Source: CAYNNP01 sp964398215 (GTDB lineage: Bacteria; Planctomycetota; Planctomycetia; Pirellulales; Pirellulaceae). From it: a stretch of 22,303 nt of DNA. The translations under genes were made by a program, and so were the position numbers. Of the stretch, positions 13,856-22,023 are shown in pieces (position 1 is the first letter of the stretch; each line of letters opens with the position of its first letter). The DNA is taken from assembly GCA_964398215.1 (NCBI GenBank), contig CAYNNP010000097.1, forward strand, positions 1 through 22,303, given 5' to 3'. The notes beneath the pieces were generated by a model. That model made no database searches. It had not been told where the DNA came from and saw only the letters and a list, made by a program, of their open reading frames with translations.

Positions 13856-15448
13856 CTACTTCTGTTTCTTCTTCGTTTTCTTCTTGGGTCTTGGAATCAC
13901 GTTTGCTCTTTTCGCCCAGTCACGCCACTGCGACACCATTTTCTGAACTTCTGCCGGGTGCTTTTTAGCAAGATCATGCTGCTCGGTTCGGTCTGCGGAC
14001 AAGTCAAAGAGTTCGAACTTGCCACCCAAGCCCTGGCGAACAATTTTGCGGTCACCGATTCGCATCGCCGCATTGCCTTCGTGTTCCCAATACAAAGTGC
14101 GTTGGGCAAATTCACCTTCTCCAGTCAAAAGCGGCTTGAGGCTCTGTCCTTCCATTGGCAAAATCGGCTGGCCGCGGAACTCTGCCGGATATTTGGCTTC
14201 ACCCAGATCAACGCAGGTCGCCATCAAGTCGATCAAGTGCGTTGGCGTCGTGATCCAATCGTTCGATTTGCGCGGCTTGATTCCTGCTGGCCAATGGGCG
14301 ATCAAGGGAGTCGCAATCCCGCCTTCGTGGTTGTAGTGCTTGTACTTTCGAAACGGCGTGTTATTCAAATGCGCCCAGCACCGGCCGATGAATACATTCG
14401 AATGCTGGTCGCCGGGATGCTCGCCTTGGTACTTGCCCTTGATGCCTGTTTCAGCGTTACCACCATTGTCCGATAGAAACAGAATCAACGTATTGTCCAA
14501 CTGCTTTCGATCACGAAGCGCCGACATGAGCTTGCCAAGGTTTTTATCCACCTCATCAATCATTGCCGCATAGATCGCCATCATATCGTCGTAGCGATTT
14601 TGTTCTTCGTCAGACAGAGAGTCCCACGCTGGAATTTCTTTTGGGCGCGGTTCAAGCTTCCAGTTTTTGTCGATCAAGCCCGTTTCGATCTGGCGTTGGT
14701 AACGCGCCACCCGCATCTTGTCCCATCCTTGCATGTACTTGCCACGGTACTTGGCGATTGTCGACTCCGGAGCCATGCAGGGAAAGTGCGGTGCAATGTG
14801 AGCGAGATACCAAAAGAAAGGTTTCTGCTGGTCAAGTGATTCGTCGATGAATTTGATTCCTTGCTCGGTCCACAAATCGCTGCCGTACCAAGGAGGATTG
14901 AATTGTGGATTGGCTCGGTCGACTTTTTTGCCATTCAAATACAGTTCTGCATTTCCTTTGGGGCCGGTTTGATCTGAAAAATGCAAACCGCCTGCGGGCA
15001 AATTCAGACTGCTCCCGAAACCTCGCTCCCAAGGAGTGACACCGAAAGAAAATCCGACATGCCATTTGCCTGTCATGATCGTTGCGTATCCGGCGGCTCC
15101 AAGTACTTCGGCGATCGTGACGCATCGATTGTTCAGATGTCCGCGATAGCCATCCAGTTTTTGGTCGGTGGTCATCCATCCCATTCCGGCTTGATGGGAA
15201 TAAAGCCCGGTCAATAGGGTTGCTCGAGTCGGGCAGCATCTTCCTGTGTTATAGAACTGTGAAAACTTGACGCCGCCAGCAGCCAGCTTGTCCAGATTCG
15301 GTGTAGGGATCTCGCTCCCATAAGGCCCAATGTCAGAGAATCCCATGTCGTCAACCATGATGACAACAATGTTGGGACGAGCAGCGAAGGCGGCGGTCGC
15401 CAGGATGCAATGAATCGTTGTGAACAACAAAGCAGCGAATGGGCGCAC
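13856..15448 (-). CDS. Exported sulfatase (formylglycine-dependent, arylsulfatase type)
   Basis: A type I sulfatase expected to hydrolyse sulfate esters outside the cytoplasm. I start it at GTG 15448 (530 residues), giving the signal peptide RPFAALLFTTIHCILATAAF with cleavage after AFA. An ATG at 15619 is in frame, but the added 57 residues are translated from palindrome 15571-15645 and look spurious. Landmarks from GTG: NIVVIMVDDMGFSD (metal-binding Asp pair at 33-34), GRCCPTRATLLTG (C71 is the expected formylglycine of C-X-P-X-R), TGKWHVG, and FLSDNGGN (metal-binding Asp-Asn). A C-terminal Lys-rich tail ends the protein. The active-site Cys must be converted by a maturase encoded elsewhere. 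It is upstream of uronate-catabolism genes, suggesting a sulfated algal-type polysaccharide. The exact substrate is not deducible. Confidence 0.9.
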   Translation of the reverse strand: MRPFAALLFTTIHCILATAAFAARPNIVVIMVDDMGFSDIGPYGSEIPTPNLDKLAAGGVKFSQFYNTGRCCPTRATLLTGLYSHQAGMGWMTTDQKLDGYRGHLNNRCVTIAEVLGAAGYATIMTGKWHVGFSFGVTPWERGFGSSLNLPAGGLHFSDQTGPKGNAELYLNGKKVDRANPQFNPPWYGSDLWTEQGIKFIDESLDQQKPFFWYLAHIAPHFPCMAPESTIAKYRGKYMQGWDKMRVARYQRQIETGLIDKNWKLEPRPKEIPAWDSLSDEEQNRYDDMMAIYAAMIDEVDKNLGKLMSALRDRKQLDNTLILFLSDNGGNAETGIKGKYQGEHPGDQHSNVFIGRCWAHLNNTPFRKYKHYNHEGGIATPLIAHWPAGIKPRKSNDWITTPTHLIDLMATCVDLGEAKYPAEFRGQPILPMEGQSLKPLLTGEGEFAQRTLYWEHEGNAAMRIGDRKIVRQGLGGKFELFDLSADRTEQHDLAKKHPAEVQKMVSQWRDWAKRANVIPRPKKKTKKKQK

Positions 15449-15570
15449 AGCAGATATCCAATGAAAGTAATGTGTCGGCTTCCGGCCTTTTGTTTCGAAT
15501 GCTGATTCTATCCGGTGTCCGACGCGAATGGGGTTATGCCGGCCTCCGAGGTTATTAATTTTTGTTTTGT

Positions 15571-15645
15571 GAGCCGCTGGCGCTAGCCACGGGCCTCGAT
15601 AGATTGCGCTATTAACCAAAGGCCCGCGGCTAGCGCCGTCGGCTC
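15571..15645. repeat. GAGCCG-type palindromic repeat
   Basis: GAGCCGCTGGCGCTAGCC... (15571-15595) is nearly the reverse complement of 15621-15645 (22 of 25 positions pair by eye), with a ~25-nt loop. It lies between the sulfatase and hydrolase genes. A related tail, GGCTCAGTAAATCGGC (15641-15656), recurs in inverted form at 19129-19152. This is a second dispersed palindrome family, distinct from the GGTAACC family. Confidence 0.75.
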
Positions 15646-15707
15646 AGTAAATCGGCAAGCGCCTCAAGACTCTCGCTACTGTGAACGTTCGAGACGCGTC
15701 ATTAGCC

Positions 15708-16559
15708 TTACGGCAAGCTGTCGATGAATTCGTCGAAAGCGACTCGATACATTTCCGGCTGGCGGTCGTTGTGGCCACCGCCTGGGATCGAAATTAAACG
15801 CTTGGGTTCATTCGCAGCATCAAAAAGTTGCTTGCCCAACCGATAGGGAATCACTTTGTCAGCCTCTCCATGGCTTTGTAGCAACGGACCATGATACTGA
15901 CTGATCTTGGCCAGTGAATCCAATCTCTGCGTCATCAGCAGCGATGCTGGCAAGTATGGAAAGTGATGCTGACTGGCTTGCGGGAGCGATGTAAAAGTGC
16001 TGACCAAAACCAATCCGCGAGCGCCATCTTTTGCGGCCAAGTCGACTGCGACGCCACCGCCTAGCGATCGTCCCATCAACACGATCTCTTGTTCAGATAC
16101 TCCTGTTCGCTCGGCCAACCACTTTCTGGCTGCCCGGGCATCCATCAAAATCCCTTGTTCGCTCGGTTCCCCTTCGCTACGACCGTAACCGCGATAGTCA
16201 AAAACCATCACAGCCAATTGATGCCGCTTGTTCAGTAAATTTAGCGTGGGAGCTCGACTTGCGATGTTGCCAGCGTTTCCATGTAACCAAAGTGCCACCG
16301 CGCGACGTTTAGGATGGTCGATGAACCAACCATTGAGTTTGGTACCGTCAGCGGATTGGAAATTTGCGTCCTCTATCCCGCTTGATTGCGGCAACTGCAG
16401 CTCATCTGGCATCTTTTGAGGATGGTAGATCAGCTTCTTTTCTAAACCGGCCAGTGGCGACATCGACCCCATGGAGGCACATCCCGATGCAGTGCAAATT
16501 CCAACTGCAATGATCGACAAGAGCCCCAGCGTGTTCAGTCGTTTCGCGTTCAGATTCAT
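15708..16559 (-). CDS. Lipoprotein alpha/beta hydrolase (Bem46/ABHD13-like)
   Basis: A 283-residue serine hydrolase of the alpha/beta fold. The N-terminus is a lipoprotein signal peptide with lipobox TASGC (23-27), so the mature enzyme would be attached to a membrane at Cys27. LHGNAGN (92-98) forms the oxyanion region, GRSLGGG (163-169) is the nucleophile elbow with Ser165, Asp234 (HGEADKVIP) is the acid and His263 (GGGHND) completes the triad. The pattern HGNAGN plus FDYRGYGRSEG matches the Bem46/ABHD13 type, whose natural substrates are mostly unknown. It is leftward and separated from the sulfatase by 259 bp containing a palindromic repeat, so it is probably a separate transcription unit. 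Esterase or peptidase activity is possible; no specific reaction can be assigned. Confidence 0.88.
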   Translation of the reverse strand: MNLNAKRLNTLGLLSIIAVGICTASGCASMGSMSPLAGLEKKLIYHPQKMPDELQLPQSSGIEDANFQSADGTKLNGWFIDHPKRRAVALWLHGNAGNIASRAPTLNLLNKRHQLAVMVFDYRGYGRSEGEPSEQGILMDARAARKWLAERTGVSEQEIVLMGRSLGGGVAVDLAAKDGARGLVLVSTFTSLPQASQHHFPYLPASLLMTQRLDSLAKISQYHGPLLQSHGEADKVIPYRLGKQLFDAANEPKRLISIPGGGHNDRQPEMYRVAFDEFIDSLP

Positions 16560-16833
16560 TGCACTTTAGTTCAAGCGTCTGATGTCAAAAAGTTTCTTTG
16601 CTACTGTCATCTATGCGTTAGCAAAACTCCCGGTGTGGTGTCAATCAACATCATTAGGAATCACGATTGAAGAAAGCGGGATAGGGGCTACGCGGTGCCG
16701 GATGTTTGAATGCAAAGGTTGTTCCGGCGAGCATCTTAAAGCTGAATCGGCACTCACATTTGATCCGATTTTCTATGTGTAAACGGCACCCTCTCCTTGC
16801 GCACAATACGAAACATTGAACAACCCACATCCA
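16560..16833. other. Divergent intergenic region
   Basis: 274 bp between the leftward hydrolase and the rightward coiled-coil gene. Both promoters should lie here, but I found no convincing -35/-10 pair, operator-like inverted repeat or RBS. Confidence 0.4.
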
Positions 16834-19122
16834 ATGGTTCACTGGCACCCGCAAAACGACGCGCATGCTAGCGCGTTCCAGTCCTGGCAACTCGGTGATA
16901 CTAAGCAATCGGCACAAGTTCCCCAATCGCGTCTTGTCGAATTGCACAAAGCGTTTACCCGTGAAACAGAACAGTTGCACGCGATCATCGCTGCCCTCGA
17001 GCATTCTGCAAAAACTCGAGAGTTTGAATTACAAACACTTCAAAACCAATTTCATCAATTGGGATCGGTTCTCCAGCACACCACCAACGAACTGTCGATC
17101 CAGCAACAACGACACTTCGCCGAACTCGAAGAACTGCGCGACTTCCAAGACAATGAACACTCGCACCTCGCTGGACTCCAAGCCGATAAGTCGCGGCTGG
17201 CGTCGGAGCTAGAAGCGGTCCACTCTGAGCTTGAAAAGGCCAAGAAGGCGAATCGGAAACTTGCTATCGATTTCGCCAACGCAGCGAACAAATCTCCGGC
17301 TGCCGATTCGCAAACGCTTACAGCCAAAAACGCTGAAATCCAGCGACTTTCTCGGATGATCGACGCAGTCGAAACGCAGCACACTGCGGACAAGGAAGAG
17401 TTTCGCGACCGCATCGCAGAGTACCAAGCGAACCTTCAGTTTCAGCAAGAGTCAGCCGCCACATTGCGCGATGAACTGCAGACGCAATCAATGGCGTTCA
17501 CCAAATTTAAGCAGGAACGTTCTGTTGCTGAGAATCGCGCGCTGAGGGCCGCGAGAATACACAACGCGGAAACCGAAAAGCTGAACAAGGAGATCGAGAA
17601 TGCAAAAGAAAGGCTCGCTAGTCTCCAGCAACAATTGAACCAGCGCGATCGCGACAATACTGACTTGCAGGTTGCCAACACCGGTCTTGCCGAGACGGTT
17701 GAAAGCCTAAAGATCCAGCAGGAAGATTATGAAAAAACGGTTGCTGCGGCCAATACGGAACTGGCGACGCAAAAACAAAGAAACCTTGAGCTTCATGCAA
17801 CATTGACGGAACGCGAACATATCGCGGATACCTTCAGTTCCGAGGCGAACGCTCTCAAGGTTGAACTTAGCCTAGTCCAGGCTGAGCAACAGAACCTAGT
17901 TGCGGAAATCCAAACACTGCAGGCAACTCACCAAACCAGCACCAGTGTCCTGGAGTCGCGACTTCAGGATTCCGAAGCCAGTAACACTCAGCACACGACG
18001 ACCATCGCTGACTTGCAGGATTCACTGGCCGTCGCAGAACTGCAGTTGGCTGAGCGCGACGACAAATATACGAAGCTCCAGCAGCGTTTGGAGTCCGGTG
18101 AGAGTGACAATGAAACCTACGTCGCTGAGCTGAATGACCAATTCAATGCTCAATACGATTCTCTCAAGCAGACGCACAAAGACGAGGTCGAAGGTCTGGT
18201 GCGGCTTGCGTCAAAACATGGCTCGGATCTATTGGCGGCACAGGAGCAGCTTGAGGCAGCGAACACAAAAATCGCTAGCCTTGAATTGCAACTAGAGTCC
18301 GTCAATGCACAAATCGAACAGGCAACCCTTGCGGCGAATAAATCTGATCAAGAGACTACGCAGAGAATCTCGGAACTGAATGCTGTACTGGCTGACCAGC
18401 AACACAAGGCGACAGAATTTGCCAATCAGAATACGGCGTTGCAAAACAACGTCGACCGACTGCAGCTTGAACTGCAAGCGTCTCAGGAGCATGCCGCAAC
18501 TGTTCTTGGGAATCAGAAAACAATGTCTGAATCGCACGCAAAAGAACTTCAGGCAACCGTTGGCCTGAACGCTCGCCTTGCCGCCCAGAAAGATAAACTG
18601 ACAAAGCAACTGGCAGAGAACGAAGCAAACCTAGAAACAAAGAACGCCGAAATTGCAACGCTTCAACTGGAACACCAGGCCTTGCAAGTACAGCTGGACG
18701 AAAAGAATTTGACGTCGGTCCCGCGTTCAAGGGTCCAGCACTATCGTCAAGCCGTCAACAATCTTCGTAGCGTTTTTCTAGAGCAACGAGACAGCAAAGC
18801 CCAAGCCGATCTTTCGATAGCGCAGTTGAACCAAACGATCGTCCACATGGAACACAATGCTGATGGATTGAAGACGCAGATTCAGCGTGAAGCAGCCGCC
18901 CGCAGAAAGGCAGAGTCAGCACTGCGACGGATTGCTAAATCCGGTTTACAGGAAGACGATCGCGAGACCATCACGACGATTCGGCTTGACGCAAAAGTAG
19001 AGCGTTTAACAAGAGAGCTCGCGTCGTCGCGCAGAGCGCGTATGATCGAACGACAGCAGAACGCGGCGGAACTGAAGCGTGTCCTTGAATCGAACAAGGA
19101 TTCTGGTGCACCGCAGGAGTAG
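16834..19122 (+). CDS. Large coiled-coil protein of unknown function
   Basis: A 762-residue protein from ATG 16834; a TTG at 16816 would add six residues and neither has a visible RBS. From about residue 45 to 735 it is almost continuous heptad-like coiled coil, rich in Gln, Glu, Leu, Ala and Asn (for example VAELQLAERDDKYTKLQQRL). No signal peptide, membrane segment, Walker motif or hinge is visible, so it is not an SMC or Rad50 ATPase. The short N-terminal head is polar and His/Gln-rich. The final ~120 residues are more basic (RSRVQHYRQAVNNLRSVF, AAARRKAESALRRIAK, LASSRRARMIERQQ) and may bind a partner or nucleic acid. It could be a cytoskeletal scaffold, a polar organiser or a division-related filament, but this is a guess. 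It stands alone, convergent with the lolD-like gene. Confidence 0.8.
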   Translation: MVHWHPQNDAHASAFQSWQLGDTKQSAQVPQSRLVELHKAFTRETEQLHAIIAALEHSAKTREFELQTLQNQFHQLGSVLQHTTNELSIQQQRHFAELEELRDFQDNEHSHLAGLQADKSRLASELEAVHSELEKAKKANRKLAIDFANAANKSPAADSQTLTAKNAEIQRLSRMIDAVETQHTADKEEFRDRIAEYQANLQFQQESAATLRDELQTQSMAFTKFKQERSVAENRALRAARIHNAETEKLNKEIENAKERLASLQQQLNQRDRDNTDLQVANTGLAETVESLKIQQEDYEKTVAAANTELATQKQRNLELHATLTEREHIADTFSSEANALKVELSLVQAEQQNLVAEIQTLQATHQTSTSVLESRLQDSEASNTQHTTTIADLQDSLAVAELQLAERDDKYTKLQQRLESGESDNETYVAELNDQFNAQYDSLKQTHKDEVEGLVRLASKHGSDLLAAQEQLEAANTKIASLELQLESVNAQIEQATLAANKSDQETTQRISELNAVLADQQHKATEFANQNTALQNNVDRLQLELQASQEHAATVLGNQKTMSESHAKELQATVGLNARLAAQKDKLTKQLAENEANLETKNAEIATLQLEHQALQVQLDEKNLTSVPRSRVQHYRQAVNNLRSVFLEQRDSKAQADLSIAQLNQTIVHMEHNADGLKTQIQREAAARRKAESALRRIAKSGLQEDDRETITTIRLDAKVERLTRELASSRRARMIERQQNAAELKRVLESNKDSGAPQE

Positions 19123-19128
19123 CGGTTC

Positions 19129-19163
19129 GCGCTGGCCGATTTACGGGAGCCCGCTGTCGGCTC
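19129..19163. repeat. Partial GAGCCG-type repeat at the convergent gene ends
   Basis: The reverse complement of 19129-19152 (GGGCTCCCGTAAATCGGCC...) matches the tail of the palindrome at 15641-15662 (GGCTCAGTAAATCGGCAAGC...). GAGCC (19147-19151) and GGCTC (19159-19163) can form a small hairpin that overlaps the lolD-like stop codon. It may serve as a shared transcript end for both convergent genes. Confidence 0.5.
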
Positions 19164-19890
19164 ATGCCGCTTGGAGTTTACGGCTTTTTTTGGCGTCGAC
19201 CAATACACCATCACGCATTCGATGGCAGACATCGGCATTTGCGGCAATCGCGTCGTCGTGAGTGATCATCAAGATCGTCAGTCCTTCATTGCCATTAAGT
19301 TCGGTTAGAAGCTTTAGGATATCGCGTCCGGTTTCACTATCTAGATTTCCAGTTGGTTCGTCTGCCAACAGCATTGATGGACGATTCATCAAAGCACGCG
19401 CAATGGCAGCACGTTGCATTTCACCACCGCTCATCTCACTAGGTTTGTGTGTCGCGCGATGAAGCAGACCGACGCGATCCAAAACTTCTTCGGCTCGCCG
19501 TCGCAGCTCTTTCCGCGTCTTCAAATAGCCAAACAGGCTACGCCCGATCATCATCGGTGCAAGCACATTCTCCAGCGCCGATAATTCGGGCAGAAGATGG
19601 TAGAACTGAAAAATGATTCCGATGTTCTCGTTTCGGAACCGATCGCGAACTTTTCTCGGAGCATTATCGATACGTTGGTCTCCGTACCAAACTTCTCCAG
19701 CGTCAGGTTCGTCCAACGTCGCCAACAAGTGCATCAACGTGCTCTTGCCGCTTCCGCTGCGACCCACGAGCGCCGTCACGATGCCCTTTTCTACGCTCAG
19801 GTCGACACCACGCAGTACAGGCAACTCAATTTTGTTCTTATGGTAGCTCTTGGTAACACCTTGAGCACGCAAGACGATTTCGTTTTTCAT
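19162..19890 (-). CDS. lolD: ABC transporter ATP-binding protein, LolD-like
   Basis: A 242-residue ABC ATPase of the LolD/MacB/FtsE group, expected to power a partner permease at the inner membrane. Walker A is GRSGSGKST (43-51), the Q-loop Gln is residue 95 (IIFQFYHLLPELSALENV, a pattern typical of LolD), the signature is MSGGEMQRAAIARAL (153-167), Walker B is MLLADEP (173-179) and the switch His is 211 (ITHDD). Length is normal (~230). It begins 14 bp after the permease stop, so the two are co-transcribed. In proteobacteria LolCDE extracts lipoproteins from the inner membrane; a MacB-like export role cannot be excluded for planctomycetes. The 3' end overlaps a repeat fragment. Confidence 0.9.
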   Translation of the reverse strand: MKNEIVLRAQGVTKSYHKNKIELPVLRGVDLSVEKGIVTALVGRSGSGKSTLMHLLATLDEPDAGEVWYGDQRIDNAPRKVRDRFRNENIGIIFQFYHLLPELSALENVLAPMMIGRSLFGYLKTRKELRRRAEEVLDRVGLLHRATHKPSEMSGGEMQRAAIARALMNRPSMLLADEPTGNLDSETGRDILKLLTELNGNEGLTILMITHDDAIAANADVCHRMRDGVLVDAKKSRKLQAA

Positions 19891-19904
19891 TCTTAGGTTA
19901 CTCG

Positions 19905-21488
19905 CTACTCAAATCGTAGGGCGTTGACAGGATGCATTCGTGCAGCGCGCACTGCTGGAAGGACGCTCGCCATCGTGGCGATCCCAATGGCGCCCGCCAT
20001 CACCCACACCAGCGTGAACGGATGAATGATGGTAGGAATTTCGCTAAAGTAATAGACCGTTGGATCAAAGACTTCTTGGCCAGTAATGGTTTCGATCCAC
20101 CCCGCCACTTGGTTGATATTCGAGACAAAAATCAGTCCACCAATCAACCCGACACCACTGCCTACCATGCCAAGCGTTAGGCCATAGCTCAAGAATATGC
20201 TCATCACTCCTTGGCTAGACGCACCCAAAGATTTAAGCGTGCCGATGTCGCGAGTTTTCTCTACAACAATCATGAAGAACGTTGACAAGATTCCAAACCC
20301 GGCCACTGCAATGATCAGGAATAGCAAAATGTTAAGGATCGTGGTTTCCAAACGAACAGCGGCCAGCAACGGTCCTTGCATGTCTCGCCAAGTTTGAATG
20401 TTGTAGGGAAAGTACTCTGGCGGAAATCGCTTTTGTAGAGCATCGCGAACAGCGTTCAAATCGGCGCCTTCTACCAGTTTCAACTGGATGGTAGTAACGC
20501 TCCGCGCCCCAGTGATTGGGTCCACCATTTGCCGCAGATCTTGCAGCTTGTCCAGGCGAACGAACGCAAATGTGCTGTCGTATTCGCTCATTCCCGATTC
20601 GTACAGATCAACGCACGTAAAATACTGGTGAATGACTTTTGTCTTCTCTGCCTTGCCAGCCGCATTGGGGAAAATCAAACGCACATCGTCACCCGGACGC
20701 GCGTAAAAATGATCAAGGACTTGGTTGTCGGCATCACGGTAGCGAGTCGTGCAGGTCGAAATCCCCAAGATGATGCCTGGGAATCCTCCCTCTGCATCCT
20801 TTTCGCTAGCTGGTTCGTTAGCGGACCCTTCGATCATGTCGGTTGGAAACTGAGCTGCAATTCCTGTTGGGCCAATCGCGCCATCGTTTTCAATCTCGCT
20901 GGGCGTACGAAATGTTTCTGTGTTTGCACCAGGATTTCGGATCGCCTCGATGCGTTTTCGTTCGTCTTCGATGGCTTTTTCATAAGCCAATTTTTCGCGC
21001 CGATATCCCGCACCTGATGGTGGGAAATCCTTGCGGTCGGGAGCGTAACCAGACTCGCGAAGATCGAACGATACGGACTTTTTGTTTTCGGGATGCAGTA
21101 GGTATTTGCCGAATTCGCTGACAGAGTCATACGTCTCGGGATCTAAACCGACCAAGTTGACATGACGCCCGATTTGGTGACCGCCAGCATCAATCTGCAA
21201 CATCGATGGAACGTGGACACTGTACGAAGAACCAGCAAGCTGATCACCAACGACTTCTTTGATTTCTTTGATATGCAGTTCAGGATTTTCCATCCCAGTG
21301 CTGGCGTGGCATTCGATCAAAATGTCGGACGCCAGCCCATGAAGCCGCTCGTGCATCTCGGCAGAAAACCCAGCCATGACGCTATTGACGACAATCATTG
21401 TTGCAACGCCCAGCGTCACACTGATGATCGAAGCCAACGCAATGTAACGAGTGCGTAGATAACGAAAACACAGCAACCAACGATACAT
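19905..21488 (-). CDS. ABC transporter permease, LolC/LolE family with enlarged periplasmic domain
   Basis: A 527-residue permease from ATG 21488, chosen because AAGGAAGG lies 6 nt upstream and MYRWLLCFRYLRTRYIA is the usual LolC/E opening; an ATG at 21563 would add 25 atypical residues. Membrane segments are near 16-40, 385-408, 430-455 and 490-512, the four-helix FtsX/LolE plan, with a MacB-like periplasmic domain between the first two. The C-terminal part carries VVEKTRDIGTLKSLGAS (408-424) and PAVRAARMHPVNALRFE (511-527), the conserved coupling and ending motifs. Typical LolC/E proteins are ~400 residues; here about 100 extra polar residues (130-236, including a charged helix YEKAIEDERKRIEAIRN) enlarge the periplasmic domain. 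Only one permease gene accompanies the ATPase, so the transporter may be a homodimer. Lipoprotein sorting is the likely role, inferred from family. Confidence 0.9.
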   Translation of the reverse strand: MYRWLLCFRYLRTRYIALASIISVTLGVATMIVVNSVMAGFSAEMHERLHGLASDILIECHASTGMENPELHIKEIKEVVGDQLAGSSYSVHVPSMLQIDAGGHQIGRHVNLVGLDPETYDSVSEFGKYLLHPENKKSVSFDLRESGYAPDRKDFPPSGAGYRREKLAYEKAIEDERKRIEAIRNPGANTETFRTPSEIENDGAIGPTGIAAQFPTDMIEGSANEPASEKDAEGGFPGIILGISTCTTRYRDADNQVLDHFYARPGDDVRLIFPNAAGKAEKTKVIHQYFTCVDLYESGMSEYDSTFAFVRLDKLQDLRQMVDPITGARSVTTIQLKLVEGADLNAVRDALQKRFPPEYFPYNIQTWRDMQGPLLAAVRLETTILNILLFLIIAVAGFGILSTFFMIVVEKTRDIGTLKSLGASSQGVMSIFLSYGLTLGMVGSGVGLIGGLIFVSNINQVAGWIETITGQEVFDPTVYYFSEIPTIIHPFTLVWVMAGAIGIATMASVLPAVRAARMHPVNALRFE

Positions 21489-21730
21489 ATAACGCCTTCC
21501 TTGGCAAACGACAGCAAACCAGAACTTTTTGTGTGGAAGCAGTCGTATCGTAGAGAGCCTCAAGAGCCCGCGTCTACATCATTCGGAGGGCGCAATAAAG
21601 TCATTACTGCGGGCGTGGGCTTCCCTGGGTGGGCTTTTTCAAGTTTTTCATAGCCAAGGAGCAGGCATCGCCAAAATTACTGGAAAATCCGATGCGACAG
21701 AATAGCGCTCAATGAGTGCGCGGGATCGAT
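21489..21730. other. Intergenic region upstream of the Lol-like operon
   Basis: About 240 bp that should contain the leftward operon's promoter; I see no convincing -35/-10 pair. A direct repeat of GTGGGCTT occurs near 21608-21645. No gene is supported here. Confidence 0.4.
21495..21502 (-). promoter_or_regulatory. Ribosome binding site that fixes the permease start
   Basis: On the - strand AAGGAAGG lies 6 nt before the ATG at 21488. It is among the strongest Shine-Dalgarno matches in the window and decides the start against the upstream in-frame ATG at 21563. Confidence 0.75.
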
Positions 21731-21798
21731 GGTAACCCGACGCGTGAGCGAGGGACAATCAATCTTGACGCGGTCCCTCGCTCACGCGTCGGGTTACC
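21731..21798. repeat. Palindrome B1, perfect 26-bp stem
   Basis: The arm 21731-21756 (starting GGTAACCCGACGCGTGAGCG) is the exact reverse complement of 21773-21798, with a 16-nt loop AATCAATCTTGACGCG. It is the most complete palindrome of the family in the window and gives its full-length unit of 68 bp. Confidence 0.92.
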
Positions 21799-21803
21799 CT
21801 GGC

Positions 21804-21940
21804 GTAGGCCGGACCGAGCAAACGCTGCCATTGCCGGAACTTCGGACGCAAGTAGAAACATCGTTGATAGTGTAATCTCTGCGACACAATGGAGGCGTTT
21901 GCGCTGTTCCGGCACGAATCGCGGCCTCGGTCCGGCCTAC
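21804..21940 (-). mobile_element. 137-bp core with 15-bp terminal inverted repeats, copy B
   Basis: Its ends GTAGGCCGGACCGAG and CTCGGTCCGGCCTAC are perfect inverted repeats. It has the same length as the core at 7410-7546 and differs from it at 7 positions by eye once reversed. The perfect ends suggest that it is the less degraded of the two copies. Confidence 0.65.
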
Positions 21941-21975
21941 AAACAAACACCACACCAAAAAGCGCAGCTCCAAAA

Positions 21976-22023
21976 CGCGTGAGCGAGGGACAATCAATCT
22001 TGACGCGGTTCCTCGCTCACGCG
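21976..22023. repeat. Palindrome B2
   Basis: CGCGTGAGCGAGGGAC (21976-21991) pairs with GTTCCTCGCTCACGCG (22008-22023) with one G-T pair; the loop AATCAATCTTGACGCG is identical to that of palindrome B1. The right flank TCGGGTTACCAAAA has no pairing partner on the left. Confidence 0.88.

Noticed and set aside
15449..15619. N-terminal 57-residue extension of the sulfatase from ATG 15619
   Set aside because: It would start inside the palindrome at 15571-15645 and place the signal peptide internally. GTG 15448 gives a normal signal peptide at the N-terminus.
18715..18738. The coiled-coil protein contains VPRSRVQH, like the VPRSRVGL string translated from the palindromic repeats, suggesting an exapted repeat
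   Set aside because: The codons differ at most third positions and beyond, and no palindrome arm or loop is present. Convergent peptide similarity is the simpler explanation.
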